64,000 bases of DNA from Oscillospiraceae bacterium (lineage in GTDB: Bacteria > Bacillota > Clostridia > Oscillospirales > Oscillospiraceae). Shown piece after piece: positions 32,034-40,146 of the stretch. The stretch covers positions 98,189-162,188 of the forward strand of contig JAFUNI010000021.1 in assembly GCA_017482385.1 (NCBI GenBank), given 5' to 3'. Every line of letters begins with the position of its first letter. Within the stretch, counting starts at the first letter, position 1. The position numbers and the translations under genes are program-made. The notes under the pieces were generated by a model. It saw only the letters and a program-made list of their open reading frames with translations. It ran no database searches and was not told the DNA's origin.

Positions 32034-33086
32034 ATGCAGGGGAATATCCGCAAGTGGCTGTGGATCGGAGCAGGATTTTTAGCTGCGTGGCTGGGAATTC
32101 AGTATTTGCTGCCGCTGCTGTTTCCTTTTGGCATTGGATTGGCGCTTGCTTTGGCGGCAGAGCCTGCGGTGAAGGCCGGAAGTCGCTATCTGAAGCTGCC
32201 CCGGTGGGCAGCTGCCGGGCTGGGGGTCACGGCGACCCTGGCGCTGGCTGCGGTGCTCTTTGGCATCATCGGCGCGGCGCTGGTGCGGGAGCTGGGTGTG
32301 CTGGCAGGAAAGCTGCCGGCTTTGGAGGACACGGCCCGGCAATCGGTAGAGACCTTGCGGGGCTTTATAGACAATGCAGTCGCCCACGCCCCGGAGGGGG
32401 TACGGCCTTTGGCAGAACGGTCGGTGGAGGAACTGTTCTCTTCTCCCGAGGTGGTGGTGAAGCAGGTGTCCGGGCGGCTGCCGGGACTGGTCACCGGTTT
32501 TTTGGGGAAGATCCCCAAGGGTGCACTGACGGCAGGTACGGGGATTTTGTCCGGATTTCTCATTTCCATTCGCCTGCCCCGGCTGAAAAAAGCGCTGACG
32601 GAGCACTTGCCGGAAAAAGTCCGCACCAATATCCTGCCGGCGCTGAAGCGGACAAAAACCGCTCTTTTTGCCTGGTTAAAGGCTCAGGCAAAGCTCATGG
32701 GCATCACCTTTGCCATACTGCTCATTGGCTTTTTGCTGCTGCGGATCCCCTACGGCATTTTGTGGGCGGCGTTGGTGGCGGTGGTGGATGCCGTACCCAT
32801 TTTGGGCACAGGAACGATTTTGCTGCCCTGGGCGCTGGTGTGTTTGCTCCAGGGCGAGCAGCTGCTGGCCATCGGCCTTTTGGTGATCTACGGCTGCACC
32901 TTTGTCACCCGGACGGCCTTAGAGCCCAGGTTCATTGGCAGAAGCCTCAATTTAGACCCGTTGCTGACTTTGGTATTTCTCTATGTGGGCTTTCGGTTTT
33001 GGGGCTTTTTGGGGCTGGTGTTCACGCCTATTTTGGCATCGGCAATCATATCTGCTTTAAGGGAATGGAAATCGGATCCTTTGTAG
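32034..33086 (+). CDS. AI-2E-family permease, YtvI-like
   Basis: The product is 350 residues with about eight membrane helices in the arrangement of the AI-2E/PerM superfamily. These show GIGLALALAAEPAVKAG, GILSGFLISIRLPRLKKAL, IPYGILWAALVAVVDAVPILGTGTILLPWAL and ALEPRFIGRSLNLDPLLTL. It is closest in feel to the sporulation integral membrane protein YtvI. Substrate is unknown. The ATG at 32034 follows GGAAAGGGGAAAC. The stop codon TAG is the TAG of a GTAGGGG repeat that starts at 33083, so the last residues are set by that insertion. Confidence 0.85.
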   Translation: MQGNIRKWLWIGAGFLAAWLGIQYLLPLLFPFGIGLALALAAEPAVKAGSRYLKLPRWAAAGLGVTATLALAAVLFGIIGAALVRELGVLAGKLPALEDTARQSVETLRGFIDNAVAHAPEGVRPLAERSVEELFSSPEVVVKQVSGRLPGLVTGFLGKIPKGALTAGTGILSGFLISIRLPRLKKALTEHLPEKVRTNILPALKRTKTALFAWLKAQAKLMGITFAILLIGFLLLRIPYGILWAALVAVVDAVPILGTGTILLPWALVCLLQGEQLLAIGLLVIYGCTFVTRTALEPRFIGRSLNLDPLLTLVFLYVGFRFWGFLGLVFTPILASAIISALREWKSDPL

Positions 33087-33134
33087 GGGAGGCATAGTAT
33101 GCCTCCCGCGGGAGGGATATTATCCCTCCCCTAC
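33083..33134. repeat. GTAGGGG-family repeat supplying the YtvI-type stop codon
   Basis: GAGGCATAGTATGCCTC and GAGGGATATTATCCCTC hairpins are bounded by GTAGGGG and CCCCTAC. TAG at 33084-33086 terminates the preceding gene. Confidence 0.85.
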
Positions 33135-33150
33135 GAAGTAATAATATAAA

Positions 33151-33178
33151 AAAGGAACGGCAGTTGCCGTTCCTTTTT
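33151..33178 (-). terminator. terminator of the minus-strand AraC-linked cluster
   Basis: AAAGGAACGGCA pairs with TGCCGTTCCTTT. On the minus strand it is followed by a run of seven T. Confidence 0.85.
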
Positions 33179-33181
33179 GTG

Positions 33182-33991
33182 TTAAATTTCTTCGTCGCCG
33201 TGTTCTTCCATCCAGGCTTTTGCCACATCATAGGATTCCAGATCCAGGTCAGCCATGGTGTTGGTGTGCAGGACGATTCCTTCGATCTCGCCGGCCAGGA
33301 GCTTTTCACGCCACCAATCCAGCTGCCACTTTACAGCCTCGCCGGTGGCGGGCTTCTTCTGACCGAAATTCCACAGATAGCAGCCAACCATGCGGCGCTT
33401 GCCCTCGGTGAGCTTCTTGAAGGCCTCGAACTTCTCGGGGATCAGATGGACATCCTTCTCGCTCCAGGTCCACATAATGATGCCGTCAAAGGGCTCTACA
33501 TAGGCGGGGAACGCCTCTTCGTCGTAGGGCTTGGAGGCAGGATCGTTGGGGTCAAGGGCAAATTCGTGGGTGTAGAGCACCATCCACATATTTAAGGGGC
33601 GGATGGGATTGGTGTGGAGCTTTTCCCGGATATCCCACAGATTCTGCAGGGGAATTTCCTTGTACTGCTTGGCGCCGCCCCGCTGGAAATCGTCAAAGAC
33701 CACGCCGCTGATATTGGGGAAATCCGCAGCCTCGGCAATGAGGGGGTCTACCACGGTGGGATCCTTGCCTGCATCGTAGCACTCCCACACCACATTGTTA
33801 AGGGTGGTGAAGGACTTGTTGTACTGCCGGCGGTTTACTTCCCATTTGTCCGGCACCATAAAGGTATTGCGCGGGCCTAAGTACAGACAGCACTCCATAG
33901 GTGTCATACGGGATACCTGGGTGTTGCCGTGCTCGTTGTTATAGCGGCCCTCGGGGTGACCCCACAGCCAAAATTTATCACGTAATTTCAT
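33182..33991 (-). CDS. unknown cytosolic protein, possible TIM barrel
   Basis: The product is 269 residues with no signal peptide. I do not recognise the family. Visible elements suggest a hydrolase-like barrel: FWLWGHPEGRYNNEHGNTQVSRM at the N-terminus, ISGVVFDDFQ, MWMVLYTHEF, DGIIMWTWSE, GCYLWNFG and GIVLHTN at strand ends, rich in Trp, Asp and His. The ATG at 33991 follows AAGGGAGAATT. It is last in the minus-strand cluster with the M24 and phosphotriesterase-like genes, 13 nt after the M24 gene, so a shared pathway is likely. Glycoside-hydrolase-like chemistry is a guess. Confidence 0.6.
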   Translation of the reverse strand: MKLRDKFWLWGHPEGRYNNEHGNTQVSRMTPMECCLYLGPRNTFMVPDKWEVNRRQYNKSFTTLNNVVWECYDAGKDPTVVDPLIAEAADFPNISGVVFDDFQRGGAKQYKEIPLQNLWDIREKLHTNPIRPLNMWMVLYTHEFALDPNDPASKPYDEEAFPAYVEPFDGIIMWTWSEKDVHLIPEKFEAFKKLTEGKRRMVGCYLWNFGQKKPATGEAVKWQLDWWREKLLAGEIEGIVLHTNTMADLDLESYDVAKAWMEEHGDEEI

Positions 33992-34004
33992 AGTAAATTC
34001 TCCC

Positions 34005-35189
34005 TTATCGATTGATTTCAAAGAGTTTTCTGGGGTAATTGGTAAGGTTTTCCACGCCGTCGGCGGTGACACGGATCACGTCCTCGATCCGCAGACCCAC
34101 CTTGGTTTCGTGGCTGCCCAGGAAAATATCGGAGCAGAAGGTCATATTCTCCTGCATCAGGTAGTCAGAATCGGTCTCCACCCAGGGGGCTTCGCCTTCC
34201 ATCAGACCGTTGCCGTGGTAGGGGCCGTACAGGAAGTGGTCAGCATAGCCCAGCTCTGCCACCTTTTCCTTGTGGCGTTTGGCGATCTCACAGGCGGGTA
34301 CACCGGCCTTGGTCATGGAGAGCATCTCTTCCTGCACCGCATAGCCGGCCTCGATGAGGGACTTCTGGGCTTCTGTTGCTTTGCCGAACACCACCGGACG
34401 GCCGATGGAGGAGGCATAGCCCTCGTATCTTGCACCAATCTGCAGGAAGGTCAGATCGCCCTCCTGGATCACCTTATGCCGGGGGCGGCTGATGGCCTGG
34501 TCAGAGCCGGCGCCGGTGAGCACCCACAGAGGATAGCTTTCCCGCTCTGCGCCCAGCTCGTGCATCTTGCCCAGAGCAAGACCCACCACCTGGGATTCGG
34601 TCATACCCACATGGATATTCTCCAGCACATAGTCCATGGTCTTGCGGGTGATCTCCGCGGCCTTGCGCATACAGGCAAGCTCGTTTTCGGACTTGATCAT
34701 ACGCAGGGCAGACACGATATAGTCAGCCTTTTCAATTTTTACATCGCCGTAAACCTTCAGGCTCTCAGCCAGGGCATTGTAAACACCTACGGTCATGAGA
34801 GGCAGACCGGCAACACCGATTCGCTTCACGGGCGCATCGCCTAAACACTCGGTAAATACGGTGTTGAAGGTGTCCAGGGGCTTGCCGGGATATTCCGGCT
34901 CGGAGGATTCCCGGAAGGCCTTCAGCAGGCGGATCTCCGGGATCCGGGAGCGGTCGGCGGCGTAGGTATAGCTTTCCGGGCCAATGAGCAGCCGGGCTGT
35001 GCCGGTTTTGGGGATCAGCACACCGGCGGTCTCAAAAGAGGGCCAGTAGTCGCTGAAATAGCGGACAAACTGGGGCTCTGCCTCATTGCCGTAGCACAGC
35101 AGGATATCATAGCCCTCCTGGGCCATTTTCTCCTGCACACGGGTCACTCTTTCTAAAAATTCGCTGTCGGGAATGCAAATTCTATCCAT
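34005..35189 (-). CDS. M24-fold protein lacking metal ligands (creatinase/prolidase-like)
   Basis: The product is 394 residues with an N-terminal creatinase/prolidase domain and C-terminal pita-bread domain. In metallo-M24 enzymes the first ligands sit in a DFGA-x6-SD pattern. Here the equivalent reads LQIGARYEGYASS, so both Asp are absent; the later Glu ligand region reads CSDIF. The His in YHGNGL and the Glu in GLRIEDVI remain. Creatinase is a known M24 enzyme that works without metal, so amidinohydrolase-type or other metal-free chemistry is possible. The ATG at 35189 has GGAGG 8 nt upstream and lies 1 nt after the previous stop. Confidence 0.8.
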   Translation of the reverse strand: MDRICIPDSEFLERVTRVQEKMAQEGYDILLCYGNEAEPQFVRYFSDYWPSFETAGVLIPKTGTARLLIGPESYTYAADRSRIPEIRLLKAFRESSEPEYPGKPLDTFNTVFTECLGDAPVKRIGVAGLPLMTVGVYNALAESLKVYGDVKIEKADYIVSALRMIKSENELACMRKAAEITRKTMDYVLENIHVGMTESQVVGLALGKMHELGAERESYPLWVLTGAGSDQAISRPRHKVIQEGDLTFLQIGARYEGYASSIGRPVVFGKATEAQKSLIEAGYAVQEEMLSMTKAGVPACEIAKRHKEKVAELGYADHFLYGPYHGNGLMEGEAPWVETDSDYLMQENMTFCSDIFLGSHETKVGLRIEDVIRVTADGVENLTNYPRKLFEINR

Positions 35190-35190
35190 A

Positions 35191-36237
35191 TCAAAGTCCT
35201 CCATTATCCAAAAATTCTGCCGGGTTATGGATCAGCAGATCGTCGATGGCTGCCTGTTGAATACCGGCATCCTCCATCATAGGCACGATATTTACCAGCA
35301 CGTGGTCATAGCCCCAGCCGCCGTAGGTACGCAGGCAGGTCTTCAGACACACATCGCAGCTTGCCAGCAGCTGCTTGCCGTAGCCCTCGTCGATGAGGGT
35401 CTTGAGGCATTCTACCCGGTCGGTATCGTGGACGAACAGGCCGTAGCCCTCCCGGCGGGCCTCCCGGTCCACATAGTACTCCTTGCCGAAGTTGTCGAAT
35501 TCCACATACACGCCCATTTGGAGCAGCTTGTGGATGTAATCCATATTGTTTTCCACATCGATGTGGGAAATGGCGATCTTCTTGGGGTCAACACCGGCAT
35601 TCAGCAGGATTTCCGCTGCCTCCAAGCCGTTCACGGTCCAGGGGTTGATGTGGACCAAAATGGGAGTACCGGTCTTTTTGCAGGCGATGGCTGCTGCCCG
35701 CAGTACCCGGCGCTCTTCCTCGTTGAACACCTCGCTGATGCCGATCTCGCCGATGACACCGGCCTTGATGTCCGTACCCTCGGCGCCCACGGTGATCTCC
35801 CGGATCATTTCCTCGGCGATCTGCTCCTCGGTCATGGACTTCATGGCTTCCGGGTGGGTGGAGCAAACATAGTAGCCCGTACCCATTACCACGTTGATAC
35901 CGGTGGCCTCGGCGATGCGCCGCAGCATTTTGGGATCTCTGCCGATGCCGGGCATGGTAGCGTCCACAATGGTGGCGCCGCCGGCATTCTTAAAGCGGAG
36001 GATCTCTTTCTTCTGGGTTTCGTAGTCGTTCATCCGCAGATTATCCCGGAGGGCGTAGGGGTCACGGTTCAGAATGCCCAGCTTGTCCATGGTGACAGGG
36101 GCGGTGGCGGGACTTTCGCAATCTTTCAGGGGGCGTTCCTCAAAAAAAGCTGTCAGCTCGATGAAAATATGCTCGTGAGGGGTCACGATGCCGGCATCTT
36201 TTTTCTGCAAAATGCCCGTTACGGTTTGAATTGCCAA
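35191..36237 (-). CDS. phosphotriesterase-family metal-dependent hydrolase
   Basis: The product is 348 residues in the phosphotriesterase/Php amidohydrolase family. The metal site is complete: THPEH-type HEH near the N-terminus (VTPHEHIF), bridging acidic residue in GVIGEIGIS, His in ILVHINP, His in AISHIDVE, and Asp in ASCDVC. Family members are lactonases, phosphotriesterases or amidases; the substrate is unknown. The TTG start at 36237 is chosen because AAAGGAGCTGA precedes it correctly. It is first of three cotranscribed genes next to an AraC regulator. Confidence 0.82.
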   Translation of the reverse strand: MAIQTVTGILQKKDAGIVTPHEHIFIELTAFFEERPLKDCESPATAPVTMDKLGILNRDPYALRDNLRMNDYETQKKEILRFKNAGGATIVDATMPGIGRDPKMLRRIAEATGINVVMGTGYYVCSTHPEAMKSMTEEQIAEEMIREITVGAEGTDIKAGVIGEIGISEVFNEEERRVLRAAAIACKKTGTPILVHINPWTVNGLEAAEILLNAGVDPKKIAISHIDVENNMDYIHKLLQMGVYVEFDNFGKEYYVDREARREGYGLFVHDTDRVECLKTLIDEGYGKQLLASCDVCLKTCLRTYGGWGYDHVLVNIVPMMEDAGIQQAAIDDLLIHNPAEFLDNGGL

Positions 36238-36256
36238 AAAAATCAGCTCCTTTTCC

Positions 36257-36279
36257 GATAGAATCAATCTTATACTATC
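36257..36279 (-). promoter_or_regulatory. dyad at the promoter of the phosphotriesterase-like cluster
   Basis: GATAG-N13-CTATC overlaps TATAAG (36274-36269, minus strand), which would serve as -10. There is no good -35, consistent with activation by a regulator such as the adjacent AraC protein. Confidence 0.35.
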
Positions 36280-36317
36280 AAAAAAAGGAGCCGGTGTAAT
36301 TGGGAAAAACGGATATT

Positions 36318-37211
36318 TTATTGGTGATTTCGGTATTCTTTCGGTGTTTTGCCTGTTTTTTGCTTAAAGGCCTGGTAAAAAGACTTCATATCCTGGTAGC
36401 CTACGGCAATGGAAATATCCTGTATGGACATATCCGTCACAGTCAGCAGCCGGCAGGCTTCATCCACTCGCAGGCCGTGCAGGTAGGTGCGTACCGACTC
36501 GCCGGTCATCTTCTTGAACAGCTTTCGGAAATACTCCGGGCTCAGGAACACCTGGGCGGCAATATCTTCTACGGTCAGAGGGTTGTTGTAGCGGCGTTCC
36601 ATATAGCTGATGGCGGCAAAAACCGCTTTTTTGTTTTCTGAAGTCAGCTCCTTGCTGCCATCCCGGCCCATATCCTTGAGGATCTTCACGAGCAGCTCGA
36701 TCACATAGGCCCGGCTCAGCTCCAGATACCCCCGCTCCTTGCCCTTTAGTGCGTGGTAGATGCGGGTGAACAGGTCGCCGTAGGAGCCGTAACGCTTGCC
36801 GCTGATGTGAATATCCGGGGTCTCGTCGGCAGGGAACAGCGGGCCGAACAGGTAGCTGTCTTTTAAGCTTTCAAAGGCGGCATCGTTTCCGGCATTGGGG
36901 TCGATAAATGGAAGGCCGAACATCAGATCGTAGGCCACAAACAGCTCCCCGGTGGTACTGGCGGTGAATTTGTGGGGCACACCGCAGTTGATGACCACCA
37001 CATCGCCGCTTTTTACCGTGTATTCCCGGTCGCCAACGGTGTGGGTAGCCTCGCCGGAGAGGATATACACGATCTCCACGAACTGATGCCGGTGCATAAC
37101 ACCCACATACTTGGGAAACTCCGTGGAAAGCTGGATATAGACAGGGCAACTGTCCTTGAAAAAGCTCCGGTTGTCAAAATAGGGAACTTGTTGTAGATTA
37201 GATGTTTTCAT
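36318..37211 (-). CDS. AraC-family transcriptional regulator
   Basis: The product is 297 residues. An N-terminal cupin sensing domain (MHRHQFVEIVYILSGEATHTVGDREYTVKSGDVVVINCGVPH) is followed by two helix-turn-helix units (LTVEDIAAQVFLSPEYFRKLFKKMTGESVRTYLHGLRV and SIQDISIAVGYQDMKSFYQAFKQKTGKTPKEYR). The cupin type suggests a sugar or small-molecule effector. Its ATG overlaps the ruvA stop (ATGA), so it is translated from the ruvCA message. It probably controls the downstream phosphotriesterase-like cluster 80 nt away. Confidence 0.92.
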   Translation of the reverse strand: MKTSNLQQVPYFDNRSFFKDSCPVYIQLSTEFPKYVGVMHRHQFVEIVYILSGEATHTVGDREYTVKSGDVVVINCGVPHKFTASTTGELFVAYDLMFGLPFIDPNAGNDAAFESLKDSYLFGPLFPADETPDIHISGKRYGSYGDLFTRIYHALKGKERGYLELSRAYVIELLVKILKDMGRDGSKELTSENKKAVFAAISYMERRYNNPLTVEDIAAQVFLSPEYFRKLFKKMTGESVRTYLHGLRVDEACRLLTVTDMSIQDISIAVGYQDMKSFYQAFKQKTGKTPKEYRNHQ

Positions 37212-37807
37212 GATTTCATAACCATTGCCCGCAAGGCAAAGCGGACCATTTCCTCGGTGGTAGCGCTGGGGTCAACGCCCTTGAGGGCGGTGGCGATCTC
37301 AGCAGGCGAGTAGCCCAGCTCCTGCAAAGCGGCGGTAGCCATTTGGGCGTTGTTGCCGGCAGCGGGAGCGGTTACGGCAGGTCCTGCGGAGAAATCGATC
37401 TCCGTGTTCGCGCCGCCCATTTTGTCCTTCAGCTCCAAAATGATGCGCTGGGCCAGCTTTTTACCCACGCCTTGGGCAGCAGTGAGGAGTTTTTCGTCCC
37501 CGGTCATCACCGCCAGGGTGAAATTTTGCGGGCCGGCGGAGAGAATTGCCAAAGCGGCTTTAGGGCCAACACCGTTAACAGAGGTGAGCAGTTCATAGCA
37601 TTTCTGCTCCTCCCGGCTGGAAAAGCCGTACAGGTCAAAGGCATCCTCCCGAATAGACTCGGTGATGAACAGCTTGGCGCTCTGGTTCAATTTCAGCTGG
37701 GCAGCGGTGTAAGCGGTGACACGGCAGCCGTAGCCCACACCGCCGCAATCTACAACAGCCAACCCGGGCTCCAAAACAGTCACAGTACCGGAAACATAGT
37801 ATAGCAT
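37208..37807 (-). CDS. ruvA: Holliday junction DNA-binding protein RuvA
   Basis: The product is 199 residues, normal for RuvA. It has an N-terminal OB fold (MLYYVSGTVTVLEPGLAVVDCGGVGYGCRV), two helix-hairpin-helix motifs (LLTSVNGVGPKAALAILS and LLTAAQGVGKKLAQRIILELKDK) and a C-terminal RuvB-contact domain (ALQELGYSPAEIATAL). It binds the four-way junction and loads RuvB. It follows ruvC across a GTAGGGG repeat. Confidence 0.96.
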   Translation of the reverse strand: MLYYVSGTVTVLEPGLAVVDCGGVGYGCRVTAYTAAQLKLNQSAKLFITESIREDAFDLYGFSSREEQKCYELLTSVNGVGPKAALAILSAGPQNFTLAVMTGDEKLLTAAQGVGKKLAQRIILELKDKMGGANTEIDFSAGPAVTAPAAGNNAQMATAALQELGYSPAEIATALKGVDPSATTEEMVRFALRAMVMKS

Positions 37808-37831
37808 AGGAAAGTCCTCCGTTTATAGAAT

Positions 37832-37885
37832 GTAGGGGACGATGTTTACATCGTCCTGCGGGCGGATGGGGGCATCCGCCCCTAC
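37832..37885. repeat. GTAGGGG-family repeat supplying the ruvC stop codon
   Basis: A GGACGATGTTTACATCGTCC hairpin and a GGCGGATG/CATCCGCC hairpin are bounded by GTAGGGG and CCCCTAC. On the minus strand its GTAGGGG end provides the TAG at 37884-37882 that terminates ruvC. It lies between ruvC and ruvA. Confidence 0.85.
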
Positions 37886-38382
37886 GAATTTTTTTGCACC
37901 TTTGAAAGCAGGCTGCTTGCGGATCTTGCGTGGCACAGGGCAATGGCGATGGCGTCGGCGGCATCGTCGGGCTTGGGCATTTGAGAAAGACCTAAGATCC
38001 GCTTGGTCATATCCATCACCTGGTGCTTGGTGGCGTTGCCGTAACCCACCACAGCCTGCTTTACCTGCATGGGCTTGTACTGAGAAACCTCCAAGCCTGC
38101 CTGACGAATGGCCAAAAGGATCACGCCCCGGCTCTGGGCAACGCCAATGCCGGTGGTGACATTTTGTCCGAAAAACAGCTCTTCGATGGCCACCTGGTCG
38201 GGTTGTGCCACTTTCAAAAGCTCGGTCATATCGTTATAAATGATTTCCAAGCGGGCGGAAAAATCCATACCCGCCGGGGTGGTGATGGCGCCGCACCGCA
38301 AAAGACGAAACTGATTGCGCTCGGCCTCGATGAGGCCAAAGCCTGTGATGCCATAGCCCGGGTCGATTCCCAATATCCGCAA
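37882..38382 (-). CDS. ruvC: Holliday junction resolvase RuvC
   Basis: The product is 166 residues, typical of RuvC. Catalytic acids are in LGIDPGYGITGFG (first Asp), AIEELFFGQN (Glu), and KPDDAADAIAIALCH (Asp pair). The TTG at 38382 gives the usual MRILGIDPG start and lies 7 nt after AGGAGG; upstream GTG codons overlap the ribosome site. The stop codon comes from the following repeat, so the C-terminal tail after SKVQKN may differ from the ancestral one. It leads the ruvC-ruvA-araC operon. Confidence 0.94.
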   Translation of the reverse strand: MRILGIDPGYGITGFGLIEAERNQFRLLRCGAITTPAGMDFSARLEIIYNDMTELLKVAQPDQVAIEELFFGQNVTTGIGVAQSRGVILLAIRQAGLEVSQYKPMQVKQAVVGYGNATKHQVMDMTKRILGLSQMPKPDDAADAIAIALCHARSASSLLSKVQKNS

Positions 38383-38405
38383 AGCCACCACCTCCTTTTT
38401 CTGTT

Positions 38406-38434
38406 ATGATAGCATATTTGCCCATGTTTGACAA
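38406..38434 (-). promoter_or_regulatory. sigma-A promoter of ruvC-ruvA-araC
   Basis: TTGTCA (38434-38429) and TATCAT (38411-38406) are separated by 17 bp on the minus strand. Confidence 0.75.
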
Positions 38435-38446
38435 CGGATTTTCTAC

Positions 38447-38475
38447 TGTACAAACGGGATTTTTTCGCATATAAT
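38447..38475 (+). promoter_or_regulatory. sigma-A promoter of mtaB
   Basis: TGTACA (38447-38452) and TATAAT (38470-38475) are separated by 17 bp. It is back to back with the ruvC promoter, with 12 bp between the two -35 boxes. Confidence 0.65.
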
Positions 38476-38504
38476 AAGAATTAACAAAAAGAAAGGAGCA
38501 GGCT

Positions 38505-39791
38505 ATGAAATTCGGTTTTTACACCCTGGGCTGCAAAGTGAATCAGTACGAGACCCAGGCCATGGAGCAGCTGCTTGTTCAGCAAGGCCACACCATCGGC
38601 GATTTCTCCGAAAAATGCGACGGCTACATCATCAATACCTGCTCCGTGACCGCCGTGGCGGACAAAAAGAACCGGGCTGTCATTCGCCGCTGCCGCCGGG
38701 AAAATCCGGAGGCGGTGATTGCCGTTTGCGGCTGCTATCCCCAGCACGCGGCAGAAAAGCTTGCAGATTTGGGCATTGATGTGATTGGCGGCAGCGCAAA
38801 CCGGGCAGAATTTATAGAGCAGGTGCTGGCCTGCGCCCAAAACAGACAAAAAGCCACCTGCTTGGACGAAGCGCTGAAGCGGCGGCAGTTTGAAGTGCTT
38901 CCTGCCGGCGGTTTAGAGGGTCGCACCCGGGCTATGCTGAAGGTGCAGGACGGCTGCGTGAATTTTTGCAGCTACTGCATCATTCCCTATACAAGAGGCC
39001 CGATCCGTTCCGCCCCCATAGAATTGGCGGTGGAACAGGCAAAAGACCTGAAAAACCAGGGCTACAAGGAAATTATCGTCACCGGCATCGAAATTGCCTC
39101 CTGGGGCGCAGATCTGCCAGGCAAGCCTCCGCTGACAGAGCTTTTGACGGCGGTTTGTACGGCTGTTCCCGATTTGCGGGTGCGCCTTGGGTCTTTAGAG
39201 CCTCGCATCGTCACCCGGGATTTTTGCGAAAAACTGCAGAAATTCCCCAACCTGTGCCCCCAATTCCATCTTTCCATGCAGTCTGGCTGCGACACGGTAC
39301 TTTCCCGCATGAAGCGGAAGTACGATACTGCCCGGTATTTGGAGAGCGTGGCGCTTTTAAACGAATACTTCCCCGATTGCGCCGTGACTACCGATATGAT
39401 CGTGGCATTCCCCGGAGAAACCGAAGAGGAATTTGAGCGGTCTTTGGAATTTATCCAAAAGTGCCGCTTTGCGGATATGCACATCTTCCCCTACTCCCGC
39501 CGCCCGGGCACACCGGCGGACAAAATGCCCGGCCAGCTGGGCAATGGGGTGAAAGAGCAGCGGAGCAAAAAAGCCATTGCCATCGCCGCCGAAATGTCCC
39601 GTGCTTACCGGGAAAATATGGTAGGCTCCCGGCAGGAAGTGCTCTTCGAGGAGGAAAGCGGGGAATACTACACAGGACACACCCCCAATTATGTGAAGGT
39701 TTACGCAAAAGGCGAAAACCTGCACAATGTGATTCACCCCGTAGAGATCACAGGTCTTTATAAGGACGGATTGATAGGTAAACTTGTTTGA
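38505..39791 (+). CDS. mtaB: tRNA t6A37 methylthiotransferase MtaB
   Basis: The product is 428 residues. It has the N-terminal UPF0004 domain with three Cys (TLGCKVNQYET, INTCSVT, CGCYPQ), radical SAM motif CVNFCSYCIIPYTRG and a C-terminal TRAM domain. The TLGCKVNQYET start separates MtaB from MiaB and RimO. It converts t6A to ms2t6A at position 37 of ANN-decoding tRNAs. The ATG at 38505 follows AAAGGAGCAGG. Confidence 0.94.
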   Translation: MKFGFYTLGCKVNQYETQAMEQLLVQQGHTIGDFSEKCDGYIINTCSVTAVADKKNRAVIRRCRRENPEAVIAVCGCYPQHAAEKLADLGIDVIGGSANRAEFIEQVLACAQNRQKATCLDEALKRRQFEVLPAGGLEGRTRAMLKVQDGCVNFCSYCIIPYTRGPIRSAPIELAVEQAKDLKNQGYKEIIVTGIEIASWGADLPGKPPLTELLTAVCTAVPDLRVRLGSLEPRIVTRDFCEKLQKFPNLCPQFHLSMQSGCDTVLSRMKRKYDTARYLESVALLNEYFPDCAVTTDMIVAFPGETEEEFERSLEFIQKCRFADMHIFPYSRRPGTPADKMPGQLGNGVKEQRSKKAIAIAAEMSRAYRENMVGSRQEVLFEEESGEYYTGHTPNYVKVYAKGENLHNVIHPVEITGLYKDGLIGKLV

Positions 39792-39795
39792 TTAT

Positions 39796-40029
39796 GCCTG
39801 CCGGCAGCGGTACTTTCTTGTTTCGCCAAGAAAGTACCCAAAGAATGCGATATAGGGGGAGCGATGGGAGCGCCGCCAGTGGCGGATAAAGCGACCTGAG
39901 CGAGTGGCAGCGGTCAAAATTTCGTGAGCGAATAGCGAATGGGAAATTTTGAGTACCGCAACAGGGAAGTCTGAGCCGCAACTCCCGCTTGCGAACCGCC
40001 CCTCCCCTATATACCCCTCCGGGCGCATT
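39796..40029. repeat. TTTCTTG-family structured repeat, copy 3, with nested insertion
   Basis: It starts and ends like the copy at 28669: GGTACTTTCTTG hairpin with CAAGAAAGTACC, CCAAAGAATGCGATATAGGGG, and GAGCCGCAACTCCCGCTTGCG to CCTATATACCCCTCCGGGCGC. Between these, about 39860-39970 is an extra stretch of about 110 nt with its own CAAAATTTC/GAAATTTTG stem. It fills the gene-free gap after mtaB. Confidence 0.8.
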
Positions 40030-40080
40030 GTTGATGTTGCGGATTAAAGTTTCGGATTTGGAGGGTGCGGAGTCCTCTAC

Positions 40081-40109
40081 TGGACAATTTTTGAAAATCG
40101 TGTTATACT
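40081..40109 (+). promoter_or_regulatory. promoter of the DUF3810-rsmG operon
   Basis: TGGACA (40081-40086) and TATACT (40104-40109) are separated by 17 bp. Confidence 0.65.
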
Positions 40110-40146
40110 AAACTATCCGACTAAGCGAAGAAGGAGGCGTTGCCTT

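Noticed and set aside
31886-33097. 403-codon plus-strand frame overlapping the YtvI-type gene
   Set aside because: It starts inside a palindromic repeat, and its product is Gly/Ala/Arg-rich without helices, while the overlapping frame gives a typical membrane permease with a good ribosome site.
39792-40028. Short minus-strand frames in the gap after mtaB
   Set aside because: They lie wholly inside the TTTCTTG-family repeat and would be artefacts of repeat sequence.
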